Part shown: positions 9,640-20,091 of the stretch, piece by piece
Layout: the number at the start of each line of letters is the position of its first letter
How positions within the stretch are numbered: position 1 is the stretch's first letter
NCBI GenBank assembly: GCA_013002025.1
Contig: JABDKW010000044.1
Span: 1-64,000 of the forward strand
DNA from: Gammaproteobacteria bacterium
GTDB lineage: Bacteria; Pseudomonadota; Gammaproteobacteria; Arenicellales; Arenicellaceae
Direction: 5' to 3'
Length of the DNA stretch: 64,000 nt
Program-made: the position numbers and the translations under genes
The notes under the pieces: model-generated
Seen by the model: only the letters and a program-made list of their open reading frames with translations
Databases searched by the model: none
What the model was told of the DNA's origin: nothing

Positions 9640-10767
9640 GTGAACAATACCGCGTTGCTGGCATTACAAGATGGATCATTATTTTGGGGGCAGTCTATCG
9701 GTGCCTCCGGCTCTAATGTTGGGGAGGTGGTATTCAATACCTCAATGACCGGTTATCAGGAGATTTTGACCGACCCCTCCTATGCGCGGCAGATGGTGAC
9801 ACTGACCTATCCGCACATCGGCAACACCGGTACAAACCCTGAGGATACTGAATCAGATCAGGTGTTTGCGACTGGCTTGATTATTCGTGACTTGCCACGC
9901 ATGGCAAACAATTGGCGCAATACCGAAAATTTAGACGATTACTTACAGCGTCATAACGTGGTGGCGATTGCCGACATTGACACCAGGCAATTAACCCGCC
10001 TATTAAGGGAAAAGGGCGCTCAAAACGGCTGCCTGATGGCTGGAGATAATATCGACTCCGATGCGGCAATAGCCCAAGCTCAGAATTTTCCCGGCTTAAA
10101 GGGAATGGATTTGGCTAAGGAGGTGACGACCTCTGAGAGTTATGAGTGGCAACAGTCGGTTTGGACACTGAAATCCGGCTTTGCTGAGGGCCAGGGTGGG
10201 CAATACAAGGTCGTGGCCTACGATTTCGGTGTTAAGCACAATATTTTGCGAATTCTTCGCAGTCTGGGTTGCGACGTGCATGTGGTGCCTGCGACTACCA
10301 GCGCGGAAGAGGTGCTGGCGATGCAGCCCGATGGCGTATTTTTGTCCAATGGTCCGGGCGATCCAGAACCCTGTGATTATGCGATTGCTGCAACCTGCAC
10401 ATTCATAGAGCAAAAAATACCGATATTCGGGATCTGTTTGGGCCACCAGATTTTGGCTCTGGCGTCCGGTGCCAGCACTGAAAAAATGAAATTTGGCCAT
10501 CACGGTGCCAATCACCCGGTGCAGGATCTGGCCTCGAATCAGGTCATGATCACCAGCCAGAATCATGGTTTCGCGGTTCGCGAAGAAAACCTGCCGGATA
10601 CGCTTCAGGTAACTCATCGCTCATTATTCGACGACACCATTCAAGGTATTGAGCGTACCGATGCGCCGGCCTTTTCCTTCCAGGGCCACCCCGAAGCCAG
10701 CCCCGGCCCCCACGATGTGGCGCCGCTGTTTGAGCGCTTTATCAGCATGATGCAGGAGCACAGCTAA
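9640..10767 (+). CDS. carA: Carbamoyl-phosphate synthase small subunit CarA
   Basis: A protein of 375 residues that hydrolyses glutamine and channels ammonia to CarB, making carbamoyl phosphate for arginine and pyrimidines. The N-terminal domain carries [17 protein letters not shown]. The C-terminal class I glutamine amidotransferase shows the nucleophile loop GICLGHQ and the histidine of [14 protein letters not shown] at 9640 is the start that gives the standard N-terminus. The stop codon overlaps the carB ATG by one base, so the subunits are coupled. Confidence 0.97.
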   Translation: MNNTALLALQDGSLFWGQSIGASGSNVGEVVFNTSMTGYQEILTDPSYARQMVTLTYPHIGNTGTNPEDTESDQVFATGLIIRDLPRMANNWRNTENLDDYLQRHNVVAIADIDTRQLTRLLREKGAQNGCLMAGDNIDSDAAIAQAQNFPGLKGMDLAKEVTTSESYEWQQSVWTLKSGFAEGQGGQYKVVAYDFGVKHNILRILRSLGCDVHVVPATTSAEEVLAMQPDGVFLSNGPGDPEPCDYAIAATCTFIEQKIPIFGICLGHQILALASGASTEKMKFGHHGANHPVQDLASNQVMITSQNHGFAVREENLPDTLQVTHRSLFDDTIQGIERTDAPAFSFQGHPEASPGPHDVAPLFERFISMMQEHS

Positions 10768-13700
10768 TGCCAAAACGCGACGATATCAAAAGCGTCCTGA
10801 TTATCGGGGCAGGCCCGATTATTATCGGCCAGGCCTGCGAGTTCGATTATTCCGGCGTGCAGGCCTGCAAGGCCTTAAAGGAAGAGGGCTTCCGGGTGAT
10901 TCTGGTGAATTCCAATCCCGCCACCATCATGACTGACCCTGGTTTTGCCGATGCCACCTACATTGAACCAATCAGTTGGCAGGCGGTGGAAAAGATTATT
11001 GAGGCGGAACAACCGGATGTGTTACTGCCGACTATGGGCGGGCAGACGGCACTCAATTGCGCACTGGATCTGGAACGCGAAGGCGTGCTCAAAAAGCATG
11101 GCGTTGAAATGATTGGCGCGACTAAACAGGCCATCGATAAAGCAGAGGACCGGGAACAGTTTAAGCGGGCCATGACCAAAATTGGCCTGGAAACTGTGCA
11201 GGGTGACATTGCCCACAGTATGGATGACGCATTTAAAATTTTAGAAGATCTGGGCTTGCCGGTCATTATTCGACCCTCGTTCACTATGGGTGGCACCGGT
11301 GGCGGAATCGCTTATAACAAAGAAGAGTTCGTTAAAATTTGCGAACGTGGGCTGGATGCCTCGCCCACTGACGAATTATTAATCGAGGAATGTATCTTCG
11401 GCTGGAAAGAGTATGAGATGGAGGTGGTCCGCGATCATCAGGATAATTGCATCATCATTTGCTCAATCGAAAATTTCGATGCCATGGGTGTGCATACCGG
11501 CGATTCCATTACCGTGGCACCGGCTCAGACATTGACCGATAAGGAATATCAAATCATGCGCGACGCCAGCCTGGCGGTGTTACGCGAAATTGGCGTGGAC
11601 ACCGGCGGCTCCAATGTACAGTTTGCTATAAACCCGGCCGATGGACGCATGATCATCATTGAGATGAACCCAAGAGTGTCGCGCTCCTCAGCGTTGGCGT
11701 CCAAGGCTACCGGATTCCCGATCGCCAAAGTGGCAGCCAAACTTGCGGTTGGGTATACGCTTGACGAATTGCGCAACGAGATAACCGGAGGACTGACACC
11801 GGCATCGTTTGAGCCCAGCATTGACTATGTTGTGACCAAGATTCCGCGTTTTGATTTTGTCAAATTCCCACAGGCTGACAGTACCCTGACCACACAAATG
11901 AAATCGGTTGGCGAAGCCATGTCCATTGGCCGAACCTTTCAGGAGTCATTGCAGAAAGCGATGCGCAGCCTGGAGATAGGTAGTCACGGATTTGAGCCGC
12001 AGTTAAGCCCGGACTTGCAGGGCGACGACCGTAAAGATCTCTTGCGCCAGGCTCTGCGAGTGCCCAAAGCCGAACGCCTGTGGTATATCGGGGATGCATT
12101 CCGCGAAGGCTTGAGCGTACAGGAAGTGCACGAGTTCACTGGTATAGAGCCTTGGTTCCTTGCTGAAGTGGAAGACTTGATCAACCTTGAAATGCAAATA
12201 GGTGAAGCCAAATTGGCTGAGCTGCAACGTGATCAGGTGTGGCAATGGAAGCGTAAAGGTTTTTCCGATGTGCGTCTGGCCGAGCTGCTCGGTTGCAGTG
12301 AAGATGACTTTCGTGAACGGCGTCATGCGCTCGACGTGCGGCCGGTGTACAAGCGTGTAGATTCATGCGCCGCAGAGTTTGCGACGGCCACGGCCTATAT
12401 GTACTCCACCTACGAACAACAGTGTGAAGCAGAACCCGAAGACGTTAAAAAAATCATGGTTTTAGGGGGCGGCCCCAATCGCATAGGCCAGGGCATCGAG
12501 TTTGACTACTGTTGTGTGCACGCGGCCATGGCGCTGCGCGAAGATGGTTATCAAACCATCATGGTTAACTGTAATCCTGAGACTGTTTCAACCGACTACG
12601 ATACATCCGATCGATTGTACTTTGAGCCATTGACGCTGGAAGATGTGTTGGAAATTGTCCACAAAGAAAACCCAACCGGTGTCATTGTTCAATACGGGGG
12701 CCAGACGCCACTCAAGTTGGCCAGACCGCTGCAGCGTGAAGGCACCCGAATTATCGGCACTTCACCCGAGGCAATTCACAATGCCGAAGACCGTGAACAT
12801 TTTCAGGCCCTACTGAATAAACTGGGTCTTAAACAACCGCCCAACCGGATTGCCTCTAGCGAGGAGTCAGCCCTCGAGCTGGCAGACGAAGTTGGCTACC
12901 CTCTGGTGGTGCGACCCAGCTATGTGTTGGGCGGCCGAGCCATGGAGATAGTGCATGATCGCGAGGCACTATCAAACTATATGCGGGTTGCTATTCAGGT
13001 TTCGAACGAGTCGCCGGTCTTGCTGGACCGATTCCTGAACGATGCGATCGAAGTGGATGTAGACGCAATTTGTGATGGAGAGCAGGTGGTGATCGGCGGC
13101 ATCATGCAACATATCGAGGAAGCGGGTGTGCACTCCGGAGATTCAGCCTGCTCGCTGCCGCCGTTTAGCCTGGCCGAAGATGTAAAGCGCCAGTTACGTG
13201 AGCAGACTTCTCAAATGGCACTGGCTCTCAATGTAATCGGCCTGATGAACGTGCAGTTTGCCATTAAGGGCAGCGATATTTATGTGTTGGAGGTCAATCC
13301 ACGGGCTTCCCGCACCGTGCCATTTGTCTCCAAAGCCACGTCGCGACCGCTGGCCAAGGTGGCGGCATTATGTATGGCCGGTAAGAGTCTGGCTGAACAG
13401 GGCATACGGCATGAAATTGTGCCCAACTATTATTCTGTTAAAGAAGCGGTATTCCCGTTTGTGAAGTTTCCGGGCGTAGACACAATTCTCGGCCCGGAAA
13501 TGAAAAGCACTGGTGAGGTCATGGGTGTCGGCAACAGCTTCGGCGAGGCCTATAATAAGTCTCAACAGGGTGCCGGGTCGGTGATTCCACATAACGGTAA
13601 TGCCTTATTCTCAGTGCGGGACGACGACAAGGTGGTGGCTATTGATATCGCCCGTTACCTGTCGCAAGCCGGGTTCTCAATTTATGCAACTCGTGGCACG

Positions 13701-13994
13701 GCCAAGGCGTTTGAGGATGCCGGGATCAGTACCAAAGAAGTCAATAAAGTTAAAGAGGGTCGACCGCATATTGTTGATATGATAAAAGACGGCGAAGCCG
13801 ATCTGGTTATTAATACCACTTCAAATCGGGAAAGCCTCAGCGATTCCTACACGATTCGCCGCGAAGCCCTGATGCACAAAGTCACCTACTTCACCAATAT
13901 TGCCGCGGCACGCGCAATGAGTGAAGCGCATCGTGCGCATGGCGCGATGCGAGTCAGTAAATTGCAAGACCTTCACACAACCATAAAACACTAA
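10767..13994 (+). CDS. carB: Carbamoyl-phosphate synthase large subunit CarB
   Basis: At 1075 residues this is full length. Two homologous ATP-grasp halves phosphorylate bicarbonate and then carbamate. Each half is recognisable: [17 protein letters not shown] in the first and [17 protein letters not shown] in the second, with RPSFTMGG and [11 protein letters not shown] as the matching glycine-rich loops. The last 140 residues are the MGS-like allosteric domain that binds UMP or ornithine in characterised enzymes. It starts within the carA stop codon, and greA begins five bases past its stop. Confidence 0.98.
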   Translation: MPKRDDIKSVLIIGAGPIIIGQACEFDYSGVQACKALKEEGFRVILVNSNPATIMTDPGFADATYIEPISWQAVEKIIEAEQPDVLLPTMGGQTALNCALDLEREGVLKKHGVEMIGATKQAIDKAEDREQFKRAMTKIGLETVQGDIAHSMDDAFKILEDLGLPVIIRPSFTMGGTGGGIAYNKEEFVKICERGLDASPTDELLIEECIFGWKEYEMEVVRDHQDNCIIICSIENFDAMGVHTGDSITVAPAQTLTDKEYQIMRDASLAVLREIGVDTGGSNVQFAINPADGRMIIIEMNPRVSRSSALASKATGFPIAKVAAKLAVGYTLDELRNEITGGLTPASFEPSIDYVVTKIPRFDFVKFPQADSTLTTQMKSVGEAMSIGRTFQESLQKAMRSLEIGSHGFEPQLSPDLQGDDRKDLLRQALRVPKAERLWYIGDAFREGLSVQEVHEFTGIEPWFLAEVEDLINLEMQIGEAKLAELQRDQVWQWKRKGFSDVRLAELLGCSEDDFRERRHALDVRPVYKRVDSCAAEFATATAYMYSTYEQQCEAEPEDVKKIMVLGGGPNRIGQGIEFDYCCVHAAMALREDGYQTIMVNCNPETVSTDYDTSDRLYFEPLTLEDVLEIVHKENPTGVIVQYGGQTPLKLARPLQREGTRIIGTSPEAIHNAEDREHFQALLNKLGLKQPPNRIASSEESALELADEVGYPLVVRPSYVLGGRAMEIVHDREALSNYMRVAIQVSNESPVLLDRFLNDAIEVDVDAICDGEQVVIGGIMQHIEEAGVHSGDSACSLPPFSLAEDVKRQLREQTSQMALALNVIGLMNVQFAIKGSDIYVLEVNPRASRTVPFVSKATSRPLAKVAALCMAGKSLAEQGIRHEIVPNYYSVKEAVFPFVKFPGVDTILGPEMKSTGEVMGVGNSFGEAYNKSQQGAGSVIPHNGNALFSVRDDDKVVAIDIARYLSQAGFSIYATRGTAKAFEDAGISTKEVNKVKEGRPHIVDMIKDGEADLVINTTSNRESLSDSYTIRREALMHKVTYFTNIAAARAMSEAHRAHGAMRVSKLQDLHTTIKH

Positions 13995-13999
13995 GCCCT

Positions 14000-14479
14000 A
14001 TGAATCGCGTACTTCTGACTGCCAAAGGTGCAGAACGGCTGCAAGCCGAACTAAAAAACCTCAAGAGTGTTGAGCGGCCGAAAGTAATTGCCGCCATTGC
14101 AGAAGCCCGCTCGCATGGTGATTTGTCTGAAAACGCAGAGTACGACGCGGCCAAGGAGCAGCAGGGCTTTATTGAAGGCCGCATCAAGGAGCTCCAAGGC
14201 CAACTCGGCGTGGCCGAAGTAATTGACCCCAGAAAGTTAAACGCTGGAGGCAAAGTGGTGTTTGGAGCGTTGGTGAAGCTGTACGATGAAGAGGCCGACA
14301 AAGAGGTCAGCTATCAAATTGTGGGCGACTTGGAAGCCGATATCAGCAAAGGCCAGATCTCCCTCAGCTCACCGATCGGGCGTGCCATGATCGGCAAAAT
14401 GGAGGGTGATGAGTTCACCTTTGACGCGCCCAGCGGCGAAAAGGCTTTTGAAATTCTGGCGGTCAGCTACGACGCCTAG
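14000..14479 (+). CDS. greA: Transcription elongation factor GreA
   Basis: A 159-residue protein that enters the RNA polymerase secondary channel and stimulates cleavage of backtracked RNA. The N-terminal coiled coil contains [20 protein letters not shown], with the acidic tip residues, and the C-terminal FKBP-like domain includes [10 protein letters not shown]. The gene follows carB by five bases, continuing the carAB transcript as in pseudomonads. It converges on a DUF2959 gene only two bases past its stop, and I see no terminator in between. Confidence 0.97.
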   Translation: MNRVLLTAKGAERLQAELKNLKSVERPKVIAAIAEARSHGDLSENAEYDAAKEQQGFIEGRIKELQGQLGVAEVIDPRKLNAGGKVVFGALVKLYDEEADKEVSYQIVGDLEADISKGQISLSSPIGRAMIGKMEGDEFTFDAPSGEKAFEILAVSYDA

Positions 14480-14481
14480 TA

Positions 14482-15132
14482 CTACTTGTTTTGCATTTGT
14501 CGAACGAAGTCGCGCGCCTCGTCAATCGACAACTCCATATCGCTTATTAGCACGGCCACCTTATCCTGCACTCGGAGGACTTCGCCTGAGAGGCTGGAAA
14601 CTGCACGGGCATTGAGGTTGTGCTTTAAAAACAAGGTATTGTCCTGCAGGACTTCCAGCACCGGTTGTACGCGTTGCTGTGCCGTCTGCATCTTGACATA
14701 CAACGCCTGATAACGGTTGCGGGTGATCTGTAAATTGCGTTCGCTGGCCTGCTTTAAATTTGCGCTCTGGTATTGGCCCAATTCGCGCTCCCATTCGGAA
14801 AATAAATCCTGTGCCACGCGATCAACGGCGGCCACCCGCCCGGTCAATTCAGCGGCTTTATCTTCGCTCGCCTCAACCGCCGCAGCCATACGCTTGTAGC
14901 GCTTCTCCAGGCCCTGATCATCAACTTCAATCAGCCCGGCCAGTTCTTCATAGGCTGACTGAAATTTCTGCTTGGTTTGCTCCTGCGTACGGGCCGTTTT
15001 TTCAATTCTATCGACTAAAATATCGCGCTTATGGATGCCTACCTGCTCCAGTGCTGAATATTTGGCCTTTTGCGCGGTACCGCAGGCGCTGATCAGTAGA
15101 CAGGAGGCGAGTAAAATTGAAATTCTGGTCAT
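14482..15132 (-). CDS. DUF2959 lipoprotein
   Basis: This 216-residue protein starts at an ATG that gives MTRISILLASCLLISACG, a lipoprotein signal with lipobox ISAC. Upstream in-frame methionines would bury that signal and were discarded. The mature part is almost entirely charged helices, likely coiled coil, with the DUF2959 pattern RDILVDRIEKTARTQEQTKQ near the front and FLKHNLNARAVSSL near the back. Function is unknown. A clear paralogue is transcribed divergently from 105 bases away; this copy is lipid-anchored, whereas the other has a membrane or signal segment. Confidence 0.85.
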   Translation of the reverse strand: MTRISILLASCLLISACGTAQKAKYSALEQVGIHKRDILVDRIEKTARTQEQTKQKFQSAYEELAGLIEVDDQGLEKRYKRMAAAVEASEDKAAELTGRVAAVDRVAQDLFSEWERELGQYQSANLKQASERNLQITRNRYQALYVKMQTAQQRVQPVLEVLQDNTLFLKHNLNARAVSSLSGEVLRVQDKVAVLISDMELSIDEARDFVRQMQNK

Positions 15133-15236
15133 TATGTATCCGTAGAATCTGGAAATTGTGTGACGCAGTTTAACAAAATCTCCCATCTGGGCAGTGCAAA
15201 GCATGGTAAATTTCCAGCACCTTTCGGAGCCTATCC

Positions 15237-15953
15237 ATGAACCATTTATTAAAATTTCTCCCCGCATTGCTAAGTCGCCAACAGCTGCTGCGTCACAAAA
15301 GCTGGTTGACTATCGTGGTCGCCCTGGTGGGGGCATATCAATTGCTAAGCCCCAACGGCGTGGGTGCTGAATGGGGCATCCCCAGTATCGATACATTTTA
15401 TAAAGAACCACGCGACGTATTGGTGACTCGCGTAGAAGCAGCCCGCGATGTGCAGCAGGAGACAGCCGAGGAATTTAAATCGGCCCTGGAGAAATTCAAG
15501 GACGTCACTAACTTTGATGGTGGTGATCTGGAAAAGAAATTTAATACTTTGAATGCCGCATTTGAGCGTAGCGAGGGCGCAGCGGCTGAAGTCGGAAGCC
15601 GGGTAGATCGAGTGGTAAAAGCCACCAATAATCTGCTGGAGGAGTGGCGCGACGAGCTAAACGAGTATCACGATGCAACCATTCGCGCACGTGCCGAGCA
15701 GCAATTCGACCAGACCCGCTTACAGGCCGAAAGATTGATTGCAGCCATGCGCAAGGCGGAGCAGAAAACCGAGCCGGTACTGGCGGCATTTCGGGATCAA
15801 GTGCTGTTTATCAAGCACAATCTCAATATGCAGGCAATCAGTTCGTTACAGCAGGAGAGCGTGGTTATTGAACAGGACGTCGCTGCCTTGATTCAGGAGA
15901 TGGAAAGTTCCATCGCTGAGGCTGAACAATTTATCCGCTCAATAAAGACGTAA
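15237..15953 (+). CDS. DUF2959 protein, non-lipoprotein paralogue
   Basis: A 238-residue paralogue of the divergent lipoprotein gene. A basic N-terminus is followed by a hydrophobic helix at about residues 24-40, ending near GVGAEWG, which may be a signal peptide or an anchor; there is no lipobox cysteine. The helical body shows RDVLVTRVEAARDVQQETAE and FIKHNLNMQAISSL at positions equivalent to those of the lipoprotein. The two products could interact, but nothing shows their role. The gene ends seven bases before the convergent yhbY. Confidence 0.82.
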   Translation: MNHLLKFLPALLSRQQLLRHKSWLTIVVALVGAYQLLSPNGVGAEWGIPSIDTFYKEPRDVLVTRVEAARDVQQETAEEFKSALEKFKDVTNFDGGDLEKKFNTLNAAFERSEGAAAEVGSRVDRVVKATNNLLEEWRDELNEYHDATIRARAEQQFDQTRLQAERLIAAMRKAEQKTEPVLAAFRDQVLFIKHNLNMQAISSLQQESVVIEQDVAALIQEMESSIAEAEQFIRSIKT

Positions 15954-15959
15954 AGAAGG

Positions 15960-16256
15960 TTAGATACTTGGCAGCATCAATTTAGGTTCAACGGCGGCCC
16001 GGTAGACCACGCCCACGCGGCCGATTAGCTGAACCGGTTCGCTGTTTGATTGGCTGGTGATTTGCGCCAACAAGCTGGTTTTTTCAGCCTTGTCATTGCT
16101 CGGTAGTTTTATTTTTATCAATTCATGCTTCGCCAGGGCCAGTTCAATTTCGGCTAGCACTGCCTCGGTTAAGCCTTTTGCCCCCACCGTTACGACGGGC
16201 TGTTTGGCATGTGCCAGGCCGCGCAGGTAGTTCTTTTGTTTTCCGCTAAGTGTCAT
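15960..16256 (-). CDS. yhbY: Ribosome assembly RNA-binding protein YhbY
   Basis: A 98-residue single-domain CRM protein that binds pre-50S ribosomal particles in E. coli. The start MTLSGKQKNYLRGLAH and the GxxG-type loop in VGAKGLTEAVLAEI are typical, as is the HELIKIKL strand. It is divergent from rlmE with a 73-base gap, the same arrangement as the E. coli yhbY/rlmE pair. Confidence 0.93.
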   Translation of the reverse strand: MTLSGKQKNYLRGLAHAKQPVVTVGAKGLTEAVLAEIELALAKHELIKIKLPSNDKAEKTSLLAQITSQSNSEPVQLIGRVGVVYRAAVEPKLMLPSI

Positions 16257-16329
16257 AATTCGACTTTAAGCTGCCAGTCTATGTTTGGGCAGCGAAATTT
16301 AACCGGTTTAGTACGGAAAATCACTATTT

Positions 16330-16959
16330 ATGGCACGAAAGGGCAACAAAACCGGTGAGTGGGCTCGTCGCCATATTAATGACCCATGGGTGAAAAAGGC
16401 CACCAGTGAGGGCTATCGCTCCCGCGCGGTATACAAATTCAAGGAAATTGCAGAACAGGACAGCTTGTTGCGACCAAATATGACCGTGGTCGATCTGGGT
16501 TCTGCACCCGGGGGCTGGTCGCAATTTATCGCTCGACAGTTAGGTGATTCGGCCACCATTATTGCAATCGATTTACTACCCATGGAACCGATACAGGGGG
16601 TTCACTTTATCGAGGGTGATTTTCAGGATGACGTTGTCCTGGCGGAATTGGATGAGATTCTCGCTGGACGCCCTATTGACCTTGTAATTTCCGATATGGC
16701 ACCCAATATAAGTGGCGTACGCAGCGTTGATGAGGCTCAGTACGAAGGGCTGCTTGATTCTGTTTTGTGGTTTTGTGAGCGTCGTTTGAAATCCGGCCGT
16801 CATCTGCTGGTCAAACTGTTTGAAGGCAGCGCCGCGCATCACTTTCGTCGCGAGGTTAAAAGCCGCTTTAAAAGTGGTGTGGTTCGCAAACCCGCGGCTT
16901 CCAGACCAAAGAGCCGGGAATTTTACTTTTTGGCTAAACACTTAAAAGCAGGTAGATAA
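16330..16959 (+). CDS. rlmE: 23S rRNA (uridine-2'-O)-methyltransferase RlmE
   Basis: This 209-residue enzyme methylates U2552 of 23S rRNA, a late step in 50S maturation that is heat-shock induced in E. coli. The SAM-binding motif VDLGSAPGGWSQF lies near residue 55. The K-D-K-E catalytic set is visible: lysine in YKFKEI, aspartate in ISDMAP, lysine in LLVKLFEG and glutamate in SREFYF. It precedes ftsH, as in E. coli, but here 315 bases separate them. Confidence 0.96.
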   Translation: MARKGNKTGEWARRHINDPWVKKATSEGYRSRAVYKFKEIAEQDSLLRPNMTVVDLGSAPGGWSQFIARQLGDSATIIAIDLLPMEPIQGVHFIEGDFQDDVVLAELDEILAGRPIDLVISDMAPNISGVRSVDEAQYEGLLDSVLWFCERRLKSGRHLLVKLFEGSAAHHFRREVKSRFKSGVVRKPAASRPKSREFYFLAKHLKAGR

Positions 16960-17274
16960 TCACAAACTCGTAGCAACAGTGCACTAAGCTTAGGGGTAGC
17001 AGGTCGATTTTAACCGTCGGCTCGCCACTAAGTTAGGCCGCTGTATCGGCTGTCAGACAATTGTCGTGCTACAAGAATTTGCCAGCTTAAATTCCGGTTA
17101 GATGTGCAGCTAACATCACATTTGGACTTCGCGTACTGATACACTTGAGGTCCAGAGAAGACGCTGCGTATTCACCCGAATATACACGGAGAACGATCAG
17201 CTAGACACGTGGCAGGCTGAGTTATTCTCACGAATACTTAGATTTTTAAAAAATTGATTTAACGGGTAACGGCA
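16960..17274 (+). promoter_or_regulatory. rlmE-ftsH intergenic region with two matching dyads
   Basis: No gene is visible in these 315 bases. Two copies of the inverted repeat TATTC-N4-GAATA occur at 17169-17182 and 17223-17236, exactly 54 bases apart, roughly five helical turns. They could be a pair of operator sites for ftsH. I looked for a heat-shock sigma-32 promoter and found no convincing match. Confidence 0.4.
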
Positions 17275-19182
17275 TTGAATAAAATTACCAACATCATCGT
17301 AATGGGCCTATTGTTCCTCATGATTGGCTCCTGGATGGCTGAGCGCACCAATCCGGCTTCGGCGCCCGATGAACTGCGCTATTCCGAATTTATGGAAAAG
17401 GTTATGGCTGGCGCCGTGAGTCAGGTGGTCATCGATGAAGATGAGCGCGTCATTACGGGCGAAACCGCCTCCGGCCAAAAATTTCGCGCTATTATGCCGC
17501 GCGATGAAAAATTGATTGATACGCTGGTTGACCGCGGCATTCCATTTGAGGCAAAGCAACCTGATCGTGGTTCAATCTGGACCACGATTCTGATTAACAC
17601 CTTGCCCATCTTGCTGTTTATCGGCGTGTGGATTTATCTGATGCGTCAAATGCAAGGTGGTGGCGGTAAGGGTGCCATGAGCTTTGGTAAAAGCCGTGCC
17701 CGGATGCTTAATCAGGATAACAACCGCGTTACCTTTGATGATGTGGCGGGCATCGAAGAATCCAAAGAAGAAGTACAGGAAATAGTTGAATTTCTAAGGG
17801 ATCCGTCAAAGTTTCAAAAGCTCGGCGGCCGGATGCCCAGCGGTGTGCTGATGACCGGAAGCCCCGGTACCGGCAAAACCTTGCTGGCGAAAGCCATTGC
17901 CGGAGAAGCGCAGGTCCCATTTTTCTCTATTTCCGGATCTGACTTTGTTGAGATGTTCGTGGGCGTGGGTGCGTCGCGCGTACGTGACATGTTCGAGCAG
18001 GCCAAGAAAAATGCGCCTTGCATTATTTTCATCGATGAAATTGATGCGGTAGGTCGACACCGTGGCGCAGGCCTGGGTGGTGGACATGATGAGCGCGAGC
18101 AAACATTAAACCAACTACTGGTCGAGATGGACGGCTTTGAAGGAGGCGAAGGCGTTATCGTCATTGCGGCAACCAACCGGCCCGACGTGCTGGACCCGGC
18201 ATTGTTGCGCCCTGGCCGCTTTGATCGACAGGTGAATGTACCATTACCGGACATCCGCGGTCGCGAACAGATTCTGAAAGTACATATGCGTAAAGTGCCA
18301 ATTGGCAAAACGGTGGATGCCGCTATCATTGCGCGCGGCACGCCCGGATTTTCCGGTGCTGATTTGGCCAATCTGGTCAACGAGGCAGCACTATTTGCTG
18401 CGCGCGCCAGCAAGAAATTGGTTGAGATGGACGACTTTGAGCTGGCCAAAGACAAGGTCATGATGGGCGTTGAACGACGCTCAATTGTGATGCCGGAAGA
18501 AGAGCGTAAGAACACCGCTTACCATGAATCCGGGCACGCTGTGGTTGCAGAGGTATTAAAAGAACATACAGACCCGGTGCATAAGGTCACTATCATTCCG
18601 CGCGGGCGGGCTTTAGGTGTAACCATGCAGCTGCCCGAAGAAGATCGCTATAGCCATAACCGTGAGTACCTGCTGGCACGCGTCGCCGTATTGATGGGCG
18701 GCCGCATCGCCGAAGAACTGTTTATGAACCAGATGACCACCGGCGCCTCCAACGATTTTGAGGTGGCCACGAAATTGGCGCATAACATGGTGTCGCGCTG
18801 GGGCATGAGTGAAATCTTGGGTACTCGGGTTTACGGTGAAAATGAGTCAGAAGTGTTTTTAGGTCGTGATGTGACCACCAGCAAAAACATGAGCGATAAA
18901 ACCGCCGATCTGGTGGATAGCGAAATCTCACGCATCATCGATGAAGAATACCACCGTGCCAAAAAGATCCTGGAAGATAATCGCGATAAAGTTGAGATGA
19001 TGGCTAAATGCCTGATGGAGTGGGAAACAATAGACGCAACTCAAATCGCCGATATTATGGCCGGCAAAACGCCTCAGCCTCCGGCTGATATGCCGGTTCC
19101 CAAGAGTGAGTCTTCTAATGACGACTCCGAAGATCGGCCAGCTGTTGAACCACAGCTCGATAAACCCGCTAGCGAGTCCTAA
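17275..19182 (+). CDS. ftsH: ATP-dependent zinc metalloprotease FtsH
   Basis: A 635-residue membrane-anchored AAA+ protease that degrades LpxC, sigma-32 and damaged membrane proteins in E. coli. Membrane helices lie at about residues 5-20 and 103-123, around the periplasmic domain. The AAA module has Walker A at about 196-203 and Walker [13 protein letters not shown]. The zinc site is HESGH near 418. Walker A reads GSPGTGKT rather than the near-universal GPPGTGKT. The start is TTG at 17275. LapB, encoded at 5.7 kb, is its known adaptor for LpxC. Confidence 0.97.
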   Translation: MNKITNIIVMGLLFLMIGSWMAERTNPASAPDELRYSEFMEKVMAGAVSQVVIDEDERVITGETASGQKFRAIMPRDEKLIDTLVDRGIPFEAKQPDRGSIWTTILINTLPILLFIGVWIYLMRQMQGGGGKGAMSFGKSRARMLNQDNNRVTFDDVAGIEESKEEVQEIVEFLRDPSKFQKLGGRMPSGVLMTGSPGTGKTLLAKAIAGEAQVPFFSISGSDFVEMFVGVGASRVRDMFEQAKKNAPCIIFIDEIDAVGRHRGAGLGGGHDEREQTLNQLLVEMDGFEGGEGVIVIAATNRPDVLDPALLRPGRFDRQVNVPLPDIRGREQILKVHMRKVPIGKTVDAAIIARGTPGFSGADLANLVNEAALFAARASKKLVEMDDFELAKDKVMMGVERRSIVMPEEERKNTAYHESGHAVVAEVLKEHTDPVHKVTIIPRGRALGVTMQLPEEDRYSHNREYLLARVAVLMGGRIAEELFMNQMTTGASNDFEVATKLAHNMVSRWGMSEILGTRVYGENESEVFLGRDVTTSKNMSDKTADLVDSEISRIIDEEYHRAKKILEDNRDKVEMMAKCLMEWETIDATQIADIMAGKTPQPPADMPVPKSESSNDDSEDRPAVEPQLDKPASES

Positions 19183-19199
19183 TTAGGAGGGCGGCGCTG

Positions 19200-20045
19200 A
19201 TGTCAGTCGTCGCAGCGCTGAAAGCATTGCTGCAAGGGGATGCAGCAATTGTCATGGGTATTGTTAACGCAACACCCGATTCCTTCTCCGATGGTGGACA
19301 ACACGCCGGTAACGAAGCGGCCCTAGAGCATGGACTAAAATTACTCGCAGAAGGGGCTGACATTTTGGATATTGGGGGCGAATCTACCCGGCCAGGAGCA
19401 GAACCCGTGTCCATCGATGAGGAATTGGATCGAGTTATCCCGGTAATTGAGGGGCTCCGCGCCCACAGCGATTGTGTTGTTTCAATAGATACTACCAAGC
19501 CTGAAGTGATGCTGGCCGCGGCAGATGCTGGCGCTTCTCTGATTAATGATGTGAATGCCTTGCGTGCGGAGGGCGCCCTGCAGGTGGCCAGTGAAACGGG
19601 TCTGGCGGTTTGTTTAATGCATATGCAGGGTCAGCCGCAAACCATGCAGGAGGCGCCCGAATACAAGAATGTAGTTGATGAGGTTGCGGCTTTTTTAAGT
19701 GCGCGGGTGGATATATGTGAACATAGTGGCGTGGCCAGGGAATTACTGATTGCTGATCCCGGGATTGGTTTTGGGAAGTCGCTGGAGCACAACCTCGCCT
19801 TGTTAGCGGCCGTGCCCAAGTTACAGGAAGCGGTGGGCTGCCCGCTGTTGATTGGCGCTTCTCGAAAATCAATGATTGATGCCATTTTAGACCGTGCAGT
19901 GGATGAGCGCATGCCGGCCAGTGTAGGATTGGCGGTGCAGGCAGTGTTAAATGGCGCTAAAATAGTGCGCGTACATGATGTTCAGGCTACGGTAGACGCG
20001 GTACGTATCGTTGAGCGAGTCTGCCGGGTTCACCACGTCAATTAG
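19200..20045 (+). CDS. folP: Dihydropteroate synthase FolP
   Basis: A 281-residue TIM-barrel enzyme that joins p-aminobenzoate to the pterin pyrophosphate in folate synthesis; it is the target of sulfonamides. The signatures GIVNATPDSFSDGG, DIGGESTRPGA and GIGFGKSLEHN are all present. A strong ribosome-binding site (TAGGAGG) precedes the ATG. It lies 17 bases after ftsH and 46 bases before glmM, the usual ftsH-folP-glmM operon. Confidence 0.97.
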   Translation: MSVVAALKALLQGDAAIVMGIVNATPDSFSDGGQHAGNEAALEHGLKLLAEGADILDIGGESTRPGAEPVSIDEELDRVIPVIEGLRAHSDCVVSIDTTKPEVMLAAADAGASLINDVNALRAEGALQVASETGLAVCLMHMQGQPQTMQEAPEYKNVVDEVAAFLSARVDICEHSGVARELLIADPGIGFGKSLEHNLALLAAVPKLQEAVGCPLLIGASRKSMIDAILDRAVDERMPASVGLAVQAVLNGAKIVRVHDVQATVDAVRIVERVCRVHHVN

Positions 20046-20091
20046 CTTCAGTCGAAGCATCCTCCCATATACAAGCAGCAGGCTGTCTTTA

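Noticed and set aside
15133-15267. N-terminal extension of the DUF2959 lipoprotein
   Set aside because: It would place the lipobox signal about 45 residues inside the protein and invade the divergent promoter region.
16960-17274. Heat-shock sigma-32 promoter for ftsH
   Set aside because: A CTTGAG-like -35 occurs, but no matching CCCCAT-type -10 follows at 13-15 bases.
20011-20091. Longer start of glmM overlapping folP
   Set aside because: The standard GlmM N-terminus starts at 20092; the extra residues do not match the family.
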